Part shown: positions 1 through 10,735 of the stretch, one piece after another
Layout of the letters: each line of letters begins with the position of its first letter
Numbering within the stretch: the first letter of the stretch is position 1
From: Helicoverpa zea
Lineage: Eukaryota > Arthropoda > Insecta > Lepidoptera > Noctuidae
NCBI RefSeq assembly: GCF_022581195.2
Contig: NC_061475.1
Span: forward strand, 6,014,001-6,078,000
DNA: 64,000 nt
Direction of reading: 5' to 3'
The notes under the pieces: generated by a model
Seen by the model: the letters and a program-made list of their open reading frames with translations, nothing else
What the model was told of the DNA's origin: nothing
Database searches by the model: none
Position numbers and translations under genes: made by a program

Positions 1-1
1 T

Positions 2-3000
2 AGCAGGTCACGTGAACGACGGTCGAGGAGAAGTAAGCGGGCGAGTAAGCGATCTTGTGAGCAACGACAGCTCCGGAGCCCTTCAGTGCACGAGGTAGGA
101 GAGAATTCAAGAACTACTCATAAAGGCTTATCTAAAAGACGTAGAGTACAAAGTCAATCATCGCTGTCAAGTTCGGAGGAAAGGTCGCCTCGTAGGAAGA
201 GAAGTGCTAATTTAAGTAATCTAGATATAGTTGAAAAACTTTTAAACGTTATAGCAAGTAAAAATACCACTGACGTAGATAAATTCCCTGTCTTAAATGT
301 TGTACCTGATTTCGACCCAATGTGCCGTGAGCAGACTGTGGAGACCTGGATACATAAGGTTGAAGAATGCGCTCAGATTTATGGATGGTCTGATAAACAA
401 ATAGTCCATTATGCAATGCCCAAGCTCTGCGGCGTTGCTAAAACCTGGTATCAGGGTCTCCCCTCTCTGCTACATTCCTGGTCTGAATGGAAATTAAGGT
501 TAACGGAGTCTTTTCCTTCACAAACTAACTATGCGGAGACACTTACTCAAATGTTGAATAAGAGAGCTAAGTTTGGCGAATCTCTTGAGGAATATTTTTA
601 TACTAAAATTAATCTGCTAAACCGTTGCAAAATCTATGGTAAGGATGCAGTCGACTGCATAATATACGGCATAGACGATAGGGGTGTTCGCCTAGGTGCT
701 CAAGGGGCGCAATTCTCTGAACCCGAACAGTTGCTTAAGTTCTTTAAAAGTGTAAAAATTAATCAACCGATTGGTAACGATCCTAAAAATAAAAATACAG
801 ATCGACAGGAAAAGAAACCTGCTCAAAAATCGGATAATGATAAAAGGCCTAAGCCACAAAGTTTAAAATGTTATAATTGTAACGAGACTGGTCATCCATT
901 TTTCCGTTGTTCTAAACCTACAATTAGATGCAATAATTGCAATTTGAGAGGTCATTTAGCAGATAACTGCCCTAATAAAACGAACCAAGCTCATAAAGCC
1001 AATGTAGAGTCCCAGTCTGTAATGGAAGTACATTCGACTGATAATATAAATGCTAAGTACAAAATTCCAATTAGAATTAATGGCAAAACACTTTTGTCTC
1101 ATATTGATCTTGGAAGCGAATGTACCCTTATTAGACTGACTGACGCGATAAGTCTAGGAATTCAATGGAAAACTGAGTCCCTGCCTATTTTGAGGGGATT
1201 AGGTAATATTCCCTACCGGCCAGTAGGACGTGCGTTCGTTGATATAGATGTACAGGACATAATTGAAGAAAATGTTGAGATTTTGATTGTGACTGACGAT
1301 ATGATTAATGACCCGGTATTACTAGGACACACGTACACTGAACGTCCACAGATACAAATAACAAAAACTAATACAGATATAATTGTTAAGCGCTGCCAAG
1401 TTCACGATGACTCCAAGTTGATATTACTGACCTTTCAGTCTAATAATCTAAAACCACACACCACTAATGCTATAAAGGTAAAGTCAGATACAATTTTTTG
1501 CGGCAGGATTTACGTACACGGGACAATTAGAGGACGCCCAGGTTATGAATATTTTCTTCTTCCCGGTGAATATGACTTAAGTCTAGGATTAGGGACATTA
1601 ATAATACAAAACATATGTGACAAAGACATAAATATGCCTATAGATACATTAGTGACACGAGCTCGGGTAGCGAGCACTCTAGACGTACCAAACACTTATA
1701 ATATTTTGGACATACAATTAACTGACGAAGCTTTAAAATGCGGTAACATAACACAACAGCAGAAATTTGAACTTGTGAAATTGTTGGAGAAATATCGCAA
1801 ATGTTTCTCATCTAATTTGCATGAACTGGGCTATACAACTAGTGTAGAGATGGAAATTAAGTTAAAAGATTCTGAGCCCGTGGTCTACCGGCCCTATCGC
1901 CTGTCATATTCTGATAGACAACTAGTACAATCTATGATTCAAGAAATGTTAGAGAGTGGCATCATCCGGGAATCTTCTTCGCCGTATGCAAGCCCTATAG
2001 TCCTCGTGCAAAAGAAATCTGGCGAAAAACGCCTATGTGTTGATTATAGGGCTTTAAACAGAAAGACCGTTAAGGAACATTTTCCACTCCCCCGCATAGA
2101 AGATCAATTGGATCTCTTGGCTGGTAATACCATGTTTATTACTCTCGATTTAGCATCAGGGTATTACCAAATTCCCATAGCTGAAGAATCCCGAGAAAGA
2201 ACTGCCTTTATTACGCCCGACGGCCAATACGAATACAACCGTATGCCGTTCGGACTGGTAAACGCTCCCTCCGTATTCCAAAGGGCAATAAATAAAGTGT
2301 TAGCCAAGGTTAGAAACAAACATGTGCTTATATATATGGATGATGTTTTGATCCCAGGACGCTCTTTTGAAGATTGCCTAAAATTACTTGAGGAGGTTCT
2401 ATTACTTCTCAAAAGCAGTGGGCTTACTCTAAAACTTGAGAAATGCAAATTCTGCTTCGATAAGATAGAATATTTGGGATTCGAAGTCAGTGCGGATGGG
2501 ATTAGGCCGGGGTCCTTAAAAACTGATGCGGTTTCAAAATTTTCCGTACCCCAGAACCAACATGACGTGCGCCGTTTTATTGGTTTGGCTAGTTTCTTCA
2601 GGAGATTTGTCAAGGGATTCGCAACAATAGCGAGACCATTGACCGAACTTCTGAAGAAGGATGCCAAATGGCGCTGGACTGAGGTTGAACAGAATTCCTT
2701 TGAGACCTTGAAGCAAAATTTGGTCCAAAGGCCAATCCTTGCTTTGTACGACCCTCGAGCAGAAACCCAACTGCATACTGATGCCAGCAAAATAGGCATA
2801 GCCGGCATTCTAATGCAAAAGGGAGAAACTGGTGTATTCCATCCAGTTGCTTATTACAGCCGTCAGACAACCACGGATGAGCAAAAGCTCCATTCGTATG
2901 AACTTGAAACATTGGCTGTAATAGCATCGCTAAATAAATTCCGCGTCTATTTGCTTGGGATTAAATTCACCATTTTGACTGATTGTAACTCTTTGCGTAC

Positions 3001-4477
3001 AACCCTAACGAAACGGGACTTAATACCCCGAATAGCGAGATGGTGGATTCAATTCCAAGAATATGACTGTTCCATTGAATACAGACCTGGTGAAAGAATG
3101 GCACACGCTGATGCCCTTAGTAGATGTCCCATTCCCGACAATGACTGTGAAACGCGTGTGTTAGACGTGCTAAACGTAGGTTCCCAAGACTGGATCGCAA
3201 CGGTACAAGACAACGATGATGAGACTAAACGTATTAAAAACGTGTTAACTGATCCGCAATCCCAAAACGCTGCAGACATCATTAAGAATTATAAAATCAA
3301 AAATGATAAGTTGTATCGTATCATTGAACCAGGCGTGCTTAGGTGGGTGGTGCCAAAGGGTGTGCGTTGGCAAATTCTCAGGGCGAATCACGATGAAGTC
3401 GGACACTTTGGCTTCGAAAAAACGCTAGAACGGATTAAGGCTACCTTTTGGTTCCCAAAAATACGTAAATTCACAAAAAAATATGTTAATGCATGTCTTG
3501 AATGTGCCCATCATAAAGTCCCGTCGGGAAGCAAAGCTGGCTTCCTTCATCCCATACCAAAAACTGAAATACCGTTTCACACTATCCACGCGGATCATCT
3601 AGGCCCATTCAATCGTAGCAAAAGAGGTAACTGCTATATACTTGTCATTATTGACTCTTTCACGAAATACATTAACATAACACCGGTCCGTAATACGAAG
3701 TCTACGACAAGTATACGTGTGCTTAAAGAACACATAAGCTACTTCGGTACACCAACGCGACTTATAACTGACCAGGGTACGAGTTTTACGGGAAAGAAAT
3801 TTCAGGACTTTGTTAAATCGCTTGGTATAAAACATATATTTAATGCCGTAGCTACACCCCGAGCTAACGGCCAGGTGGAGCGGTATAACCGTACCATCCT
3901 TGCCGCATTGGGCTCCATGTCCCACGAAAAACCTAAGGGAAACTGGGACGAATACTTACCAGACATTCAATTAGGAATAAATACCACCATACACTCCACG
4001 ACAAAGAAAACTCCTACAGAACTTCTCTTTGGCTATAGAGCTACCCACCCCTCTGTAGGAAACCTAAACGAGATCATAGAAGATGTAGGGGCCGACGTTA
4101 GTAATTTAGAAAGTTTACGTGAAACTGCAAAGACCTTGATAGAGGTACAACAAGACAAAGATAAGGCACGTTATGATTTACATAGGAAAAAGGGAAATAA
4201 TTTTGTAGTTGGTGACCTAGTTAGGGTTCTTAGGAATGTTCCTAGTCAAGATGGCCAATCCAGAAAACTAGAAGCTAAATGTCGCGGGCCCTATAGAATT
4301 AAGAAAATCCTCCCAAACGATAGGTTTGTCATTGAAGACACCCCGTTAACAAAGAAAGGGAAAACTTATGAAGCTATTGTAGCACTAGACAAGCTGTTTC
4401 CATGGTTAAGTTTCGGTAGTGCTTATGATGACATGTCCTCAACCGATGAGGATGACGAAGTCCAATGTAACGAATAA
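2..4477 (+). CDS. Gag-Pol polyprotein of Mdg3-like Ty3/gypsy element (5' partial)
   Basis: One uninterrupted frame codes Gag and Pol together. Residues counted from GTG at 86: two CX2CX4HX4C zinc knuckles (about 262-298), an aspartic-protease site reading DLGSE (about 340), RT with YMDD (about 750), RNase H with TDAS (about 898), and an integrase with an HHCC finger followed by D, D and E (HADHLG, TDQGTSF, GQVERY) at about 1168-1265. No ATG is seen near the start. The frame is open upstream of the GTG to base 2 and codes an Arg/Ser-rich stretch, so the true start lies outside the window. The protease has Leu where Ser or Thr is usual (DSG/DTG), which may impair it. There are no internal stops, so the copy could be active or young. 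Confidence 0.9.
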   Translation, partial: SRSRERRSRRSKRASKRSCEQRQLRSPSVHEVGENSRTTHKGLSKRRRVQSQSSLSSSEERSPRRKRSANLSNLDIVEKLLNVIASKNTTDVDKFPVLNVVPDFDPMCREQTVETWIHKVEECAQIYGWSDKQIVHYAMPKLCGVAKTWYQGLPSLLHSWSEWKLRLTESFPSQTNYAETLTQMLNKRAKFGESLEEYFYTKINLLNRCKIYGKDAVDCIIYGIDDRGVRLGAQGAQFSEPEQLLKFFKSVKINQPIGNDPKNKNTDRQEKKPAQKSDNDKRPKPQSLKCYNCNETGHPFFRCSKPTIRCNNCNLRGHLADNCPNKTNQAHKANVESQSVMEVHSTDNINAKYKIPIRINGKTLLSHIDLGSECTLIRLTDAISLGIQWKTESLPILRGLGNIPYRPVGRAFVDIDVQDIIEENVEILIVTDDMINDPVLLGHTYTERPQIQITKTNTDIIVKRCQVHDDSKLILLTFQSNNLKPHTTNAIKVKSDTIFCGRIYVHGTIRGRPGYEYFLLPGEYDLSLGLGTLIIQNICDKDINMPIDTLVTRARVASTLDVPNTYNILDIQLTDEALKCGNITQQQKFELVKLLEKYRKCFSSNLHELGYTTSVEMEIKLKDSEPVVYRPYRLSYSDRQLVQSMIQEMLESGIIRESSSPYASPIVLVQKKSGEKRLCVDYRALNRKTVKEHFPLPRIEDQLDLLAGNTMFITLDLASGYYQIPIAEESRERTAFITPDGQYEYNRMPFGLVNAPSVFQRAINKVLAKVRNKHVLIYMDDVLIPGRSFEDCLKLLEEVLLLLKSSGLTLKLEKCKFCFDKIEYLGFEVSADGIRPGSLKTDAVSKFSVPQNQHDVRRFIGLASFFRRFVKGFATIARPLTELLKKDAKWRWTEVEQNSFETLKQNLVQRPILALYDPRAETQLHTDASKIGIAGILMQKGETGVFHPVAYYSRQTTTDEQKLHSYELETLAVIASLNKFRVYLLGIKFTILTDCNSLRTTLTKRDLIPRIARWWIQFQEYDCSIEYRPGERMAHADALSRCPIPDNDCETRVLDVLNVGSQDWIATVQDNDDETKRIKNVLTDPQSQNAADIIKNYKIKNDKLYRIIEPGVLRWVVPKGVRWQILRANHDEVGHFGFEKTLERIKATFWFPKIRKFTKKYVNACLECAHHKVPSGSKAGFLHPIPKTEIPFHTIHADHLGPFNRSKRGNCYILVIIDSFTKYINITPVRNTKSTTSIRVLKEHISYFGTPTRLITDQGTSFTGKKFQDFVKSLGIKHIFNAVATPRANGQVERYNRTILAALGSMSHEKPKGNWDEYLPDIQLGINTTIHSTTKKTPTELLFGYRATHPSVGNLNEIIEDVGADVSNLESLRETAKTLIEVQQDKDKARYDLHRKKGNNFVVGDLVRVLRNVPSQDGQSRKLEAKCRGPYRIKKILPNDRFVIEDTPLTKKGKTYEAIVALDKLFPWLSFGSAYDDMSSTDEDDEVQCNE

Positions 4478-5313
4478 TGTAAGTCTCACAAGTCTAGCCT
4501 TTTGTCAAGTTAAATGAAAAGGTTCCTATTGATAATTAAAATACTATCAAACCAAGGCATCATTTATTACACTCTAAGGCAGGGATTGGCAATGTCATGG
4601 ACAGTCCCTGGGCAAAGTCATGGCCGGCCTCGCGCCCTTGGAGATTATTAAGATCTTGGTCACCGTGTGGTCATGCAGGGAGCGATAGCGTCATGGTCAC
4701 CTCCTGTATGTTCTCACGAGAAGATCATGTAAAGTCATGTTCAATTATTAAAAGGCAAATTATAAGTACTATGTGGTATTAACACGCGACCATGTCAAAG
4801 GTGGCAGTGTCATGGCCCCTGTTGGTCAAAAGCTTTTAGATCAGGAACATAATGTGAATGCTTGATTGTTAAATTCCCAGAGAATTATAATATTATAAGT
4901 AAAAGTAGATTATACAACACGGTGTTATAGATGATTATATTTATTTCTAATATAAAAATGTAAAAATTAATTAATTATGATAGTATCTCTTTTCAAGAGG
5001 CTGAAGTACTTTATTAATTCACAATTGTAAACTTTAATAATGTTTATATCACATTTCACATCAAGTTGGAACTATATATTCATGTTTGATCAGATTTCGT
5101 GAATAATGTACTAAGTAACTATTTCATAACATATTTGATTATGTATCCACGAGCTACTTTATAATATTTGCTTGTCGATATAGACTATGTAAACCTTATT
5201 CTTATCTTTGATGTAAACTTGGCTATCGGACATATCTAGTTATGTCAAATATTACTATTTTATAATTACTTACTTTTCATTGCATATCTTTACATAACGA
5301 GAGGTCTCGTTAA

Positions 5314-5658
5314 TGTTAGTCGGATGGCCGAGTTGTTAGGCTAAATTTATAAATATTATTTTAAATTTACAAATAGTTCTTGTAAAATGATTTATTAATA
5401 ACGTCACAATATGCTTTTATATTTTTGTAACTGGCAACACTTTTGTGGTAGTTACTCGTTTCCCGCTTTAAATCTTTTTTGTACAGAATACCAACTGTCA
5501 TCGACAAGGTTATTTAAGGCGGGAAATGCTGAGAAAAAGCTCAGTCGTCACTTGTCAGTTGTCTCGATAACTTAGTACCCTCTGCTACACAAACGCTGTA
5601 CTGTAATAAATAGTTTACATATACGACAAAGGAGTTTACTTTATCAAGCACCCCAACA
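5314..5658 (+). repeat. Probable 3' LTR of the Mdg3-like element (borders uncertain)
   Basis: The stretch starts TGTTAG after a short purine run and ends near CCCCAACA, giving TGTT...AACA ends. It has a TTATTTAAGG box near 5510, an initiator-like CTCAGTCG about 30 bases on, and AATAAA at 5604, the order expected for U3-R-U5. No second LTR is available in the window for comparison. The 4478-5313 stretch is non-coding; its repeated GTCATGG words could also belong to a longer LTR. Confidence 0.35.
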
Positions 5659-5661
5659 CAA

Positions 5662-5802
5662 CTAAGTGTGAACATAAGTTTTATCTCGTGAGCAGAGAGT
5701 ACGTATGCACCTACGGACGTCAGTTGTTTTATTGTTGTTGTAAAACTCGGGCGGGTTCCTTATATCTCTAACTATGGAAATTAGAATTTTAATGCGAATA
5801 TT
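5662..5802 (+). repeat. Direct repeat, copy 1 of 2
   Basis: Runs from CTAAGTG to GCGAATATT and matches 6243-6381 with only scattered differences. It begins directly after the presumed LTR end. It may belong to an unrecognised repeat or to a local duplication. Confidence 0.7.
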
Positions 5803-5837
5803 GTAAGATAAAACAATAAAAGTCTAAGAAATGTGGA

Positions 5838-5956
5838 CGGTAGAAAGAGTTACCGCGGCCCTGGTACATAAAAGGCCTACGATGGAACACGACGGTTTTT
5901 AGTCAGTATGAGTCTGACACTCCCTCACCGGTGCTAACCCACAGTTGGAGGAGTCA
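5838..5956 (+). repeat. R1-like LINE 3' tail, copy A
   Basis: Contains the family core: GTTACCGCGGCCCTGG, ACATAAAAGGCCTACG, GTCAGTATGAGTCTGACACT, CCTCACCGGTGCTAACCCAC. The same core forms the 3' UTR of the R1-like LINE at 11323-11929, so this is best read as a strongly 5'-truncated insertion of that LINE. Confidence 0.7.
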
Positions 5957-6242
5957 TTAAATTTGATGATTTTTGACATCGTTAAAAAAAAACCCAAACA
6001 AACTATCGGCCGACCGAAAGTTTGTAGTGTGCGGATACTTACTCTAAATCTTCTTTTAGACAAAAGTAAATATGTGAACATTATTGAAGCCAATAATATA
6101 AGATCGGGCAGTCTCGAAAATATTTTTGACTCTTTACCCCTGTGACGAAATTTTTTGAAAGGTTCAAAGTTAAAGTGACAATATTGAAATGAATTATTGG
6201 AAAATTATGATTTAGTATTGTAGTGATATTTTCCACAAACAG

Positions 6243-6381
6243 CTAAGTGAGAACATTCGTTTCATCTCGTGAGCAGAGAGTACGTATGAATACGTACGTC
6301 AGTTGTTTTACTGTTGTTGTGAAACTCGGGCGGGTTCCTTATGTCTCTTACTATGGAAATTAGAATTTTAATGCGAATATT
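6243..6381 (+). repeat. Direct repeat, copy 2 of 2
   Basis: Second copy of the 5662-5802 segment, about 580 bases downstream in the same orientation. The stretch between the copies carries LINE tail copy A. Confidence 0.7.
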
Positions 6382-6477
6382 TTACGATGAAAACCTTAAT
6401 CAATAAAAAAAGAATAGCTAGCCTAGAGTATTTTAAACTTAATTTTTTCTAAGTCATCTTTAAGTTGTACATATATC

Positions 6478-6556
6478 CAGCGGGACCCAGCAGGGCCAAG
6501 GCCTGCCGGGGCTGCGGGACTGTTCGGAATGGTTACCGCGGCCCTGGTCCCTTAAG
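6478..6556 (+). repeat. R1-like LINE 3' tail, copy B (fragment)
   Basis: Matches the upstream part of the same tail (GGGCCAAGGCCTGCCGGGGC then TTACCGCGGCCCTGG) seen at 11765-11832. It lacks the terminal GTCAGTAAGAGTCTGAC part. The following 6557-6740 shows nothing recognisable. Confidence 0.6.
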
Positions 6557-6740
6557 GTTAAACTAGTCGCGGGCTCGAACTCACTCAGGGGCGTGGCCAA
6601 AAAGCGCGCTGTCTCATCTGACATCGTGTGCGACAGAGATAGCCCCAGTGATGAGCAGTTAGACGCTAGTCTATTTGCACAATGCGTTTCGTGCAAACAA
6701 ACACGCATACAAACACCGTTACGAATCAAAACGACATTAT

Positions 6741-6942
6741 GGCTGATTTACATTGAGTCAGTAACTGACGTCAGTCCACTGACAAGTCAGTGCTGACCCG
6801 GCACTGCCATCGTGTAAATTGATTTGAAGTCAGTACAGTACTACTGACGAAACACTGACACTACACTGACTTCGTGTAAATAGCACGCGTCAGTTTTCGG
6901 CGCCTACACTGACGTCAGTTACTGACTCAATGTAAATCAGCC
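6741..6942. mobile_element. 202-bp MITE with perfect 35-bp inverted ends
   Basis: Bases 6741-6775 (GGCTGATTTACATTGAGTCA...) are the exact reverse complement of 6908-6942. There is no coding capacity. The interior is crowded with ACTGAC/GTCAGT words on both strands, including the palindrome ACTGACGTCAGT in each end. No convincing target-site duplication was found, so the superfamily is open. Confidence 0.8.
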
Positions 6943-7047
6943 TTTAGACACACATACGTACATGCTGCTGTGTACTGCTCGCTACCGAAAAGTCAGCAAG
7001 CGCTTACTAACTCGTACTAAAATAATAGATACTGTTATCATTTTATA

Positions 7048-7243
7048 CTAGCCGTTTTCCCGCAGTTTCACCCGCGTCCCGTGGGAGCTACTGCCCGCAC
7101 CGGGATAAAATATAGCCTATGTTACTCGCAGATAATATAGCTTTCTAATGGTGAAAGAATATTTAAAATCGTTCCAGTAGTTTTTGAGTTTATCCATTAC
7201 AACCAAACAAACAAAGTTTTCCTCTTTATAATATTAGTATAGA
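7048..7243 (-). mobile_element. Short non-autonomous Helitron-like element
   Basis: On the - strand it starts TCTATACTAATATTATAAAG and ends in a GC hairpin (CACCCGCG/CGTGGG region on +) followed by CTAGT, the Helitron-type 3' end. It matches the LEP1-like lepidopteran family by recognition. It has no coding capacity. Confidence 0.6.
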
Positions 7244-7367
7244 TTTCATAGAAGTTGCTTATTTTATGAGGTACCGACTAGTGATGCTCGCATGGATTTC
7301 AGTAATTGTCCCAAGGCGTAGGTACCTAATAACATTTTTTATGATAACACAATGTAAAATCAGTTTG

Positions 7368-7500
7368 ACTGGCCTGTTGGTCTAGTACTTAGTGATCTTG
7401 ACTGCTATGCCGTAGGTCGTGGGTTCGATTCCCACCCAGGACAAATGTTGTATGGGTGTTATTTATCTATAATATGTATTACATGTATTTAGAAATCAAT
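7368..7500 (+). mobile_element. tRNA-derived SINE
   Basis: The head has an A-box-like TGGTCTAGTACTTAG and a B box GGGTTCGATTCCCACC, as in a Pol III promoter. The body TGTATGGGTGTTATTTATC resembles the SINE at 33462. It is not a functional tRNA because no acceptor stem or anticodon arm can be closed. Confidence 0.6.
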
Positions 7501-7721
7501 TCTATTGATTTTATTGAACATTTTGATTTTTTTAAGCAGTAACACAGTTATTTTCGTGTCGAAAAGCGTTTCTCATTTTTTTTAGTTGACATTATACATA
7601 CGAAGAACGAAGAGAGCAGTAGAGACCTGTAACTCGATCACAATTTTTGTAACGAATATGAAAGATAAAACAATAAAATAGGCAAAGCGGCTTTTACCAA
7701 AGAACGGAACAGAAACATATA

Positions 7722-8120
7722 AAAAAAACTAAAAAACACGCTTTTTATAGAAAAATAAACTAAAAAATAGTAAATAAATTTTAATGAATTTAAATTAAGA
7801 AAACAGTGTTAAAAATTTCAATGAATATAAATTAATAATAGTGTGAATACAAAAAAAAAATATTTAAAAAAAGCGTGGGGTGCATGGTGTCAATAGTTAT
7901 AAATATTTTATTGACAGATATGAGTACAGTGATTTTAATTTCGATAATATCTTAAAAAGCACCCCACGCTTTTTTTAATATTTTTTTTTTTGTATTCACA
8001 CTATTATTAATTTATATTCATTGAAATTTTTAACACTGTTTTCTTAATTTAAATTCATTAAAATTTATTTACTATTTTTTAGTTTATTTTTCTATAAAAA
8101 GCGTGTTTTTTAGTTTTTTT
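7722..8120. repeat. Near-perfect 162-bp foldback (inverted repeat)
   Basis: Arms 7722-7883 and 7959-8120 are reverse complements; the only differences seen are one-base shifts in the A/T runs. The loop is 75 bases. The arms are AT-rich and non-coding, and contain CACGCTTTTTATAG outside and AAGCGTGGGGTGC inside. Transcription across it would give a long hairpin RNA. Confidence 0.85.
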
Positions 8121-8374
8121 AAACTATTATTTATTTTCTACTTTTTAGTTTGTTTTAAAACTATTATTTGTTTTGTAGAATTAAAATTCTTTTTAGTATA
8201 CAAAAATTTGTCAATATTAGAGAAAATGGCTAAAGATAATTATTGGAAATAAAAATTAACATCGAGTCCTGCCTTATCGACTGTAGAGAAAAAATCTAGA
8301 AAATTTTAATTAATTTTCTTACCTTATCGACTATAGATGAAAATTATATAAATTAACAAAAATCATATTTTGCA

Positions 8375-9212
8375 AATTGAAAAGCCTAGAAGTCGGTGTC
8401 TAATGGATGTTACTAAGTTAATTTTGCCACCGATTTCTAGGCCGATGCACCTAAAATTAGTTTTTTTTTTTGCTTTTTAGTGTTTTGGGAAGTCGGTTTA
8501 ATTTTTTTGTAAAAAGGTTATTTATTTAAAGCTTTTCAGTGATATGAATAGTTGTCACTATCCATACATGTGGGAAGTTCTCATCAATACAAAGAATATA
8601 AGTCCAAACGAGGTAGTTTACATTTTCAGTTGTCGAGTTCCCTCGACTTTCTCTGGTCTCCATCATCAGGTCAGCTCTAAACCTTCACTGTTGCAAAGGT
8701 CTGGTCAATAGAAATAATTTAAGCCCAAACACGAGGTAGTTTACATATTCAGTTGTCGAGTTCCCTCGACCCTCTCTGGTCTCCATCATCAGGTCAGCTC
8801 CAAATCTTCACAGTTGAATAGTGCTTTTAGGCGTACACCTGAGTGTCAAGTTTTTACCCTATGTATGCCTACAACTTTTGAAGGTTGCCCTCGATTTCTC
8901 AGGGTTTCCATCATCAGATCCTGACCTGATGACTATGGGACCAACTGGCAGCTATTCCGAGTCGAACAAAAAAAGAATCACGTAAATCGGTCTATAAACC
9001 TCGGAGTAATCGATGTGTATGTGTAACCTACTCCTTTTTGGGAAGTCGGTTAAAAATGGAATAATTTTATCAAATTAGTGTATTGTCATCGGTCCTCAAT
9101 AAATCTACAAAGTTTGAGCGAAATCTGGCCGTTTAAAGTGGGTCAAAATCGCGCCCAAAGAAGTCGGTTACAAACCTACAAACATACAGGTGAAGCTAAT
9201 AAAAAGCGTGTA
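8375..9212. repeat. Dispersed repeat with GAAGTCGGT motifs, copy 1
   Basis: Shares long blocks with 40247-40965: GCCTAGAAGTCGGTGTCTAA, CCGATGCACCTAAAATTAG, TTTTGGGAAGTCGGTT, TCGAGTTCCCTCGAC and CCATCATCAGATCCTGACC. The block around TCGAGTTCCCTCGAC is duplicated in tandem (about 8599-8700 and 8718-8810). The far end reads CATACAGGTGAAGCTAATAA then AAAGCGTGT, echoing the arms of the neighbouring foldback. No protein coding is seen; the superfamily is not recognised. Confidence 0.65.
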
Positions 9213-10045
9213 AAAAATAATACTTTATTCCTTTAGAAATAAGGTTGCTTTCTTCTGTTTGTTTACATTCTCAAAAACGCCGACCGCGGTGTTTGCGGCA
9301 AATGCGACAAAGGCGGCTTAGATCAAAGTGATATCAAATACTAAGTCCAAAGTTCAGTGCCAAGTCAAACAGATAAAGAAGGTAGTATCGAAATCCAGAG
9401 TTTTAGCCGGGGGTCAGTGTAATGTTTACGTACGATAAGCGCTAGGAGAATAGTCTACACACATACGATACGAAAGACGTGGGCCGCAGCAGCAGACTGA
9501 GCCCAAAACAATACAAACAAATAGTTGCACTAAAATTTGCACAGTTGCACGACAAAATATCGTGCAAAACGTAAAAATTGTGGAAATAAGCATGTGTGTA
9601 TAAGCGTCTTTCTCCGCTCCGCCCCGCGCTTCTGCCGGGGGGAATGCTATTGAGTGAAATGCACGACAATTCATCGCAAAACGAGTACGTAAAAAAAGAC
9701 GAAGAGTGCTTCAGAAAAAAGCGTTTTCTGAAAATCAATTTGAAATAAATTTTATAGAACTCTTTAGTAATTGAGCTATGTCGGAGCGGACTTCGTTTTG
9801 GAGATTTTACATTTTTTATGGGACTTTTTAACACTCAAAGTTGCGTTAAAATTGTCTAGAAAAACGGAACTTTGTTGGCTCATAACTTTTTAATGGGATT
9901 TTTTTATTTTTTTTTAAATCCGTACAGACAAACTTAATAACAATATAAAACGATATCAAGTTTAATTTTGAATGTATTATGTCACAATGTAGAGTAAAAG
10001 CACCCCGAACTTTGTATGGGAAAAATATCGACTAGTGTAACCTTA
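9213..10045. other. No recognisable gene
   Basis: AT-rich DNA with a short GC-rich patch at 9600-9650. A frame open on the - strand (9442-9834) has no recognisable domain or convincing coding character. Confidence 0.5.
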
Positions 10046-10123
10046 AAGGCCTACGACGGAACACGACGGTTTTTAGTCAGTAAGAGTCTGACACTCCCTC
10101 ACCGCTGCTAACCCACAGCGGAA
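10046..10123 (+). repeat. R1-like LINE 3' tail, copy C
   Basis: Contains AAAGGCCTACGACGGAACAC, GTCAGTAAGAGTCTGACACT and CCTCACCGCTGCTAACCCAC, the terminal part of the tail seen in the LINE at 11323-11929. Confidence 0.7.
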
Positions 10124-10735
10124 GAAAAAAAAGTTGTAGATATGTGAACCTTATTGTAGTAAATATAAATAAGATGATAGTTTTACTGCAGCTTTTTTTA
10201 ATGATAAATCAAAGTAAGTTCAATCATTTCAAAAAATTAACAAGCAATTTGTAAACAAGCAAAATAAATGTATAGTACTTAATGAAATTGATGTTTTTCA
10301 CTCAAATTGTGTTATAGCAAAATATTGAGTACAACACTTTAAAATAACTACACCAATTTGGATTTCAGGGAAAAAGCAATTTTATTAAACTGTTACAAAG
10401 AAGATTCGGAAAAACTGTTTATCGGATTTTGTATTAACATACCTACATTATTAATTGCTTCGATGAAATAAACTAGTTGAAACGGATACTAATTCAACGT
10501 TTTTTTGGCGGACACACACTAACCACGTATCATGTTGCGGTTATCAAGATAATTAATAATATATTCGAATTAAAAACCTTGAGCTTAGACTGCCCACTCA
10601 CGTCAGACTTTTTGTAGGTACTTACTTTCTATTTTTCTCCTACACAAACTCGGTCACTGATTATCAAACGCGGACGGGTCACCCAATAGTGTTATATATG
10701 TGAGATCAAATCGAATGAAAACTAAATTTATAGGT
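10124..10735. other. No recognisable gene
   Basis: AT-rich sequence without domains, tRNA or clear repeat ends. Confidence 0.5.

Larger units (their letters stand above)
1..5660 (+). mobile_element. Ty3/gypsy LTR retrotransposon, Mdg3-like, 5' end outside window
   Basis: The gag-pol frame ends at 4477 and is followed by about 1.2 kb of non-coding DNA that seems to hold the 3' LTR. The domain order protease, RT, RNase H, integrase is that of Ty3/gypsy. The RT box YMDDVLIPGRS and the single fused gag-pol frame resemble the Mdg3 lineage; that placement is by recognition only. The 5' LTR and primer-binding site lie before base 1, so LTR age and exact borders cannot be judged here. Confidence 0.85.

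Noticed and set aside
2164..3925. Several open frames antisense to the Mdg3-like pol
   Set aside because: Shadow frames of the strongly coding + strand.
9442..9834. 130-codon open frame on the - strand
   Set aside because: No domain, low-complexity Phe/Ser-rich content, and it overlaps another open frame; likely chance.
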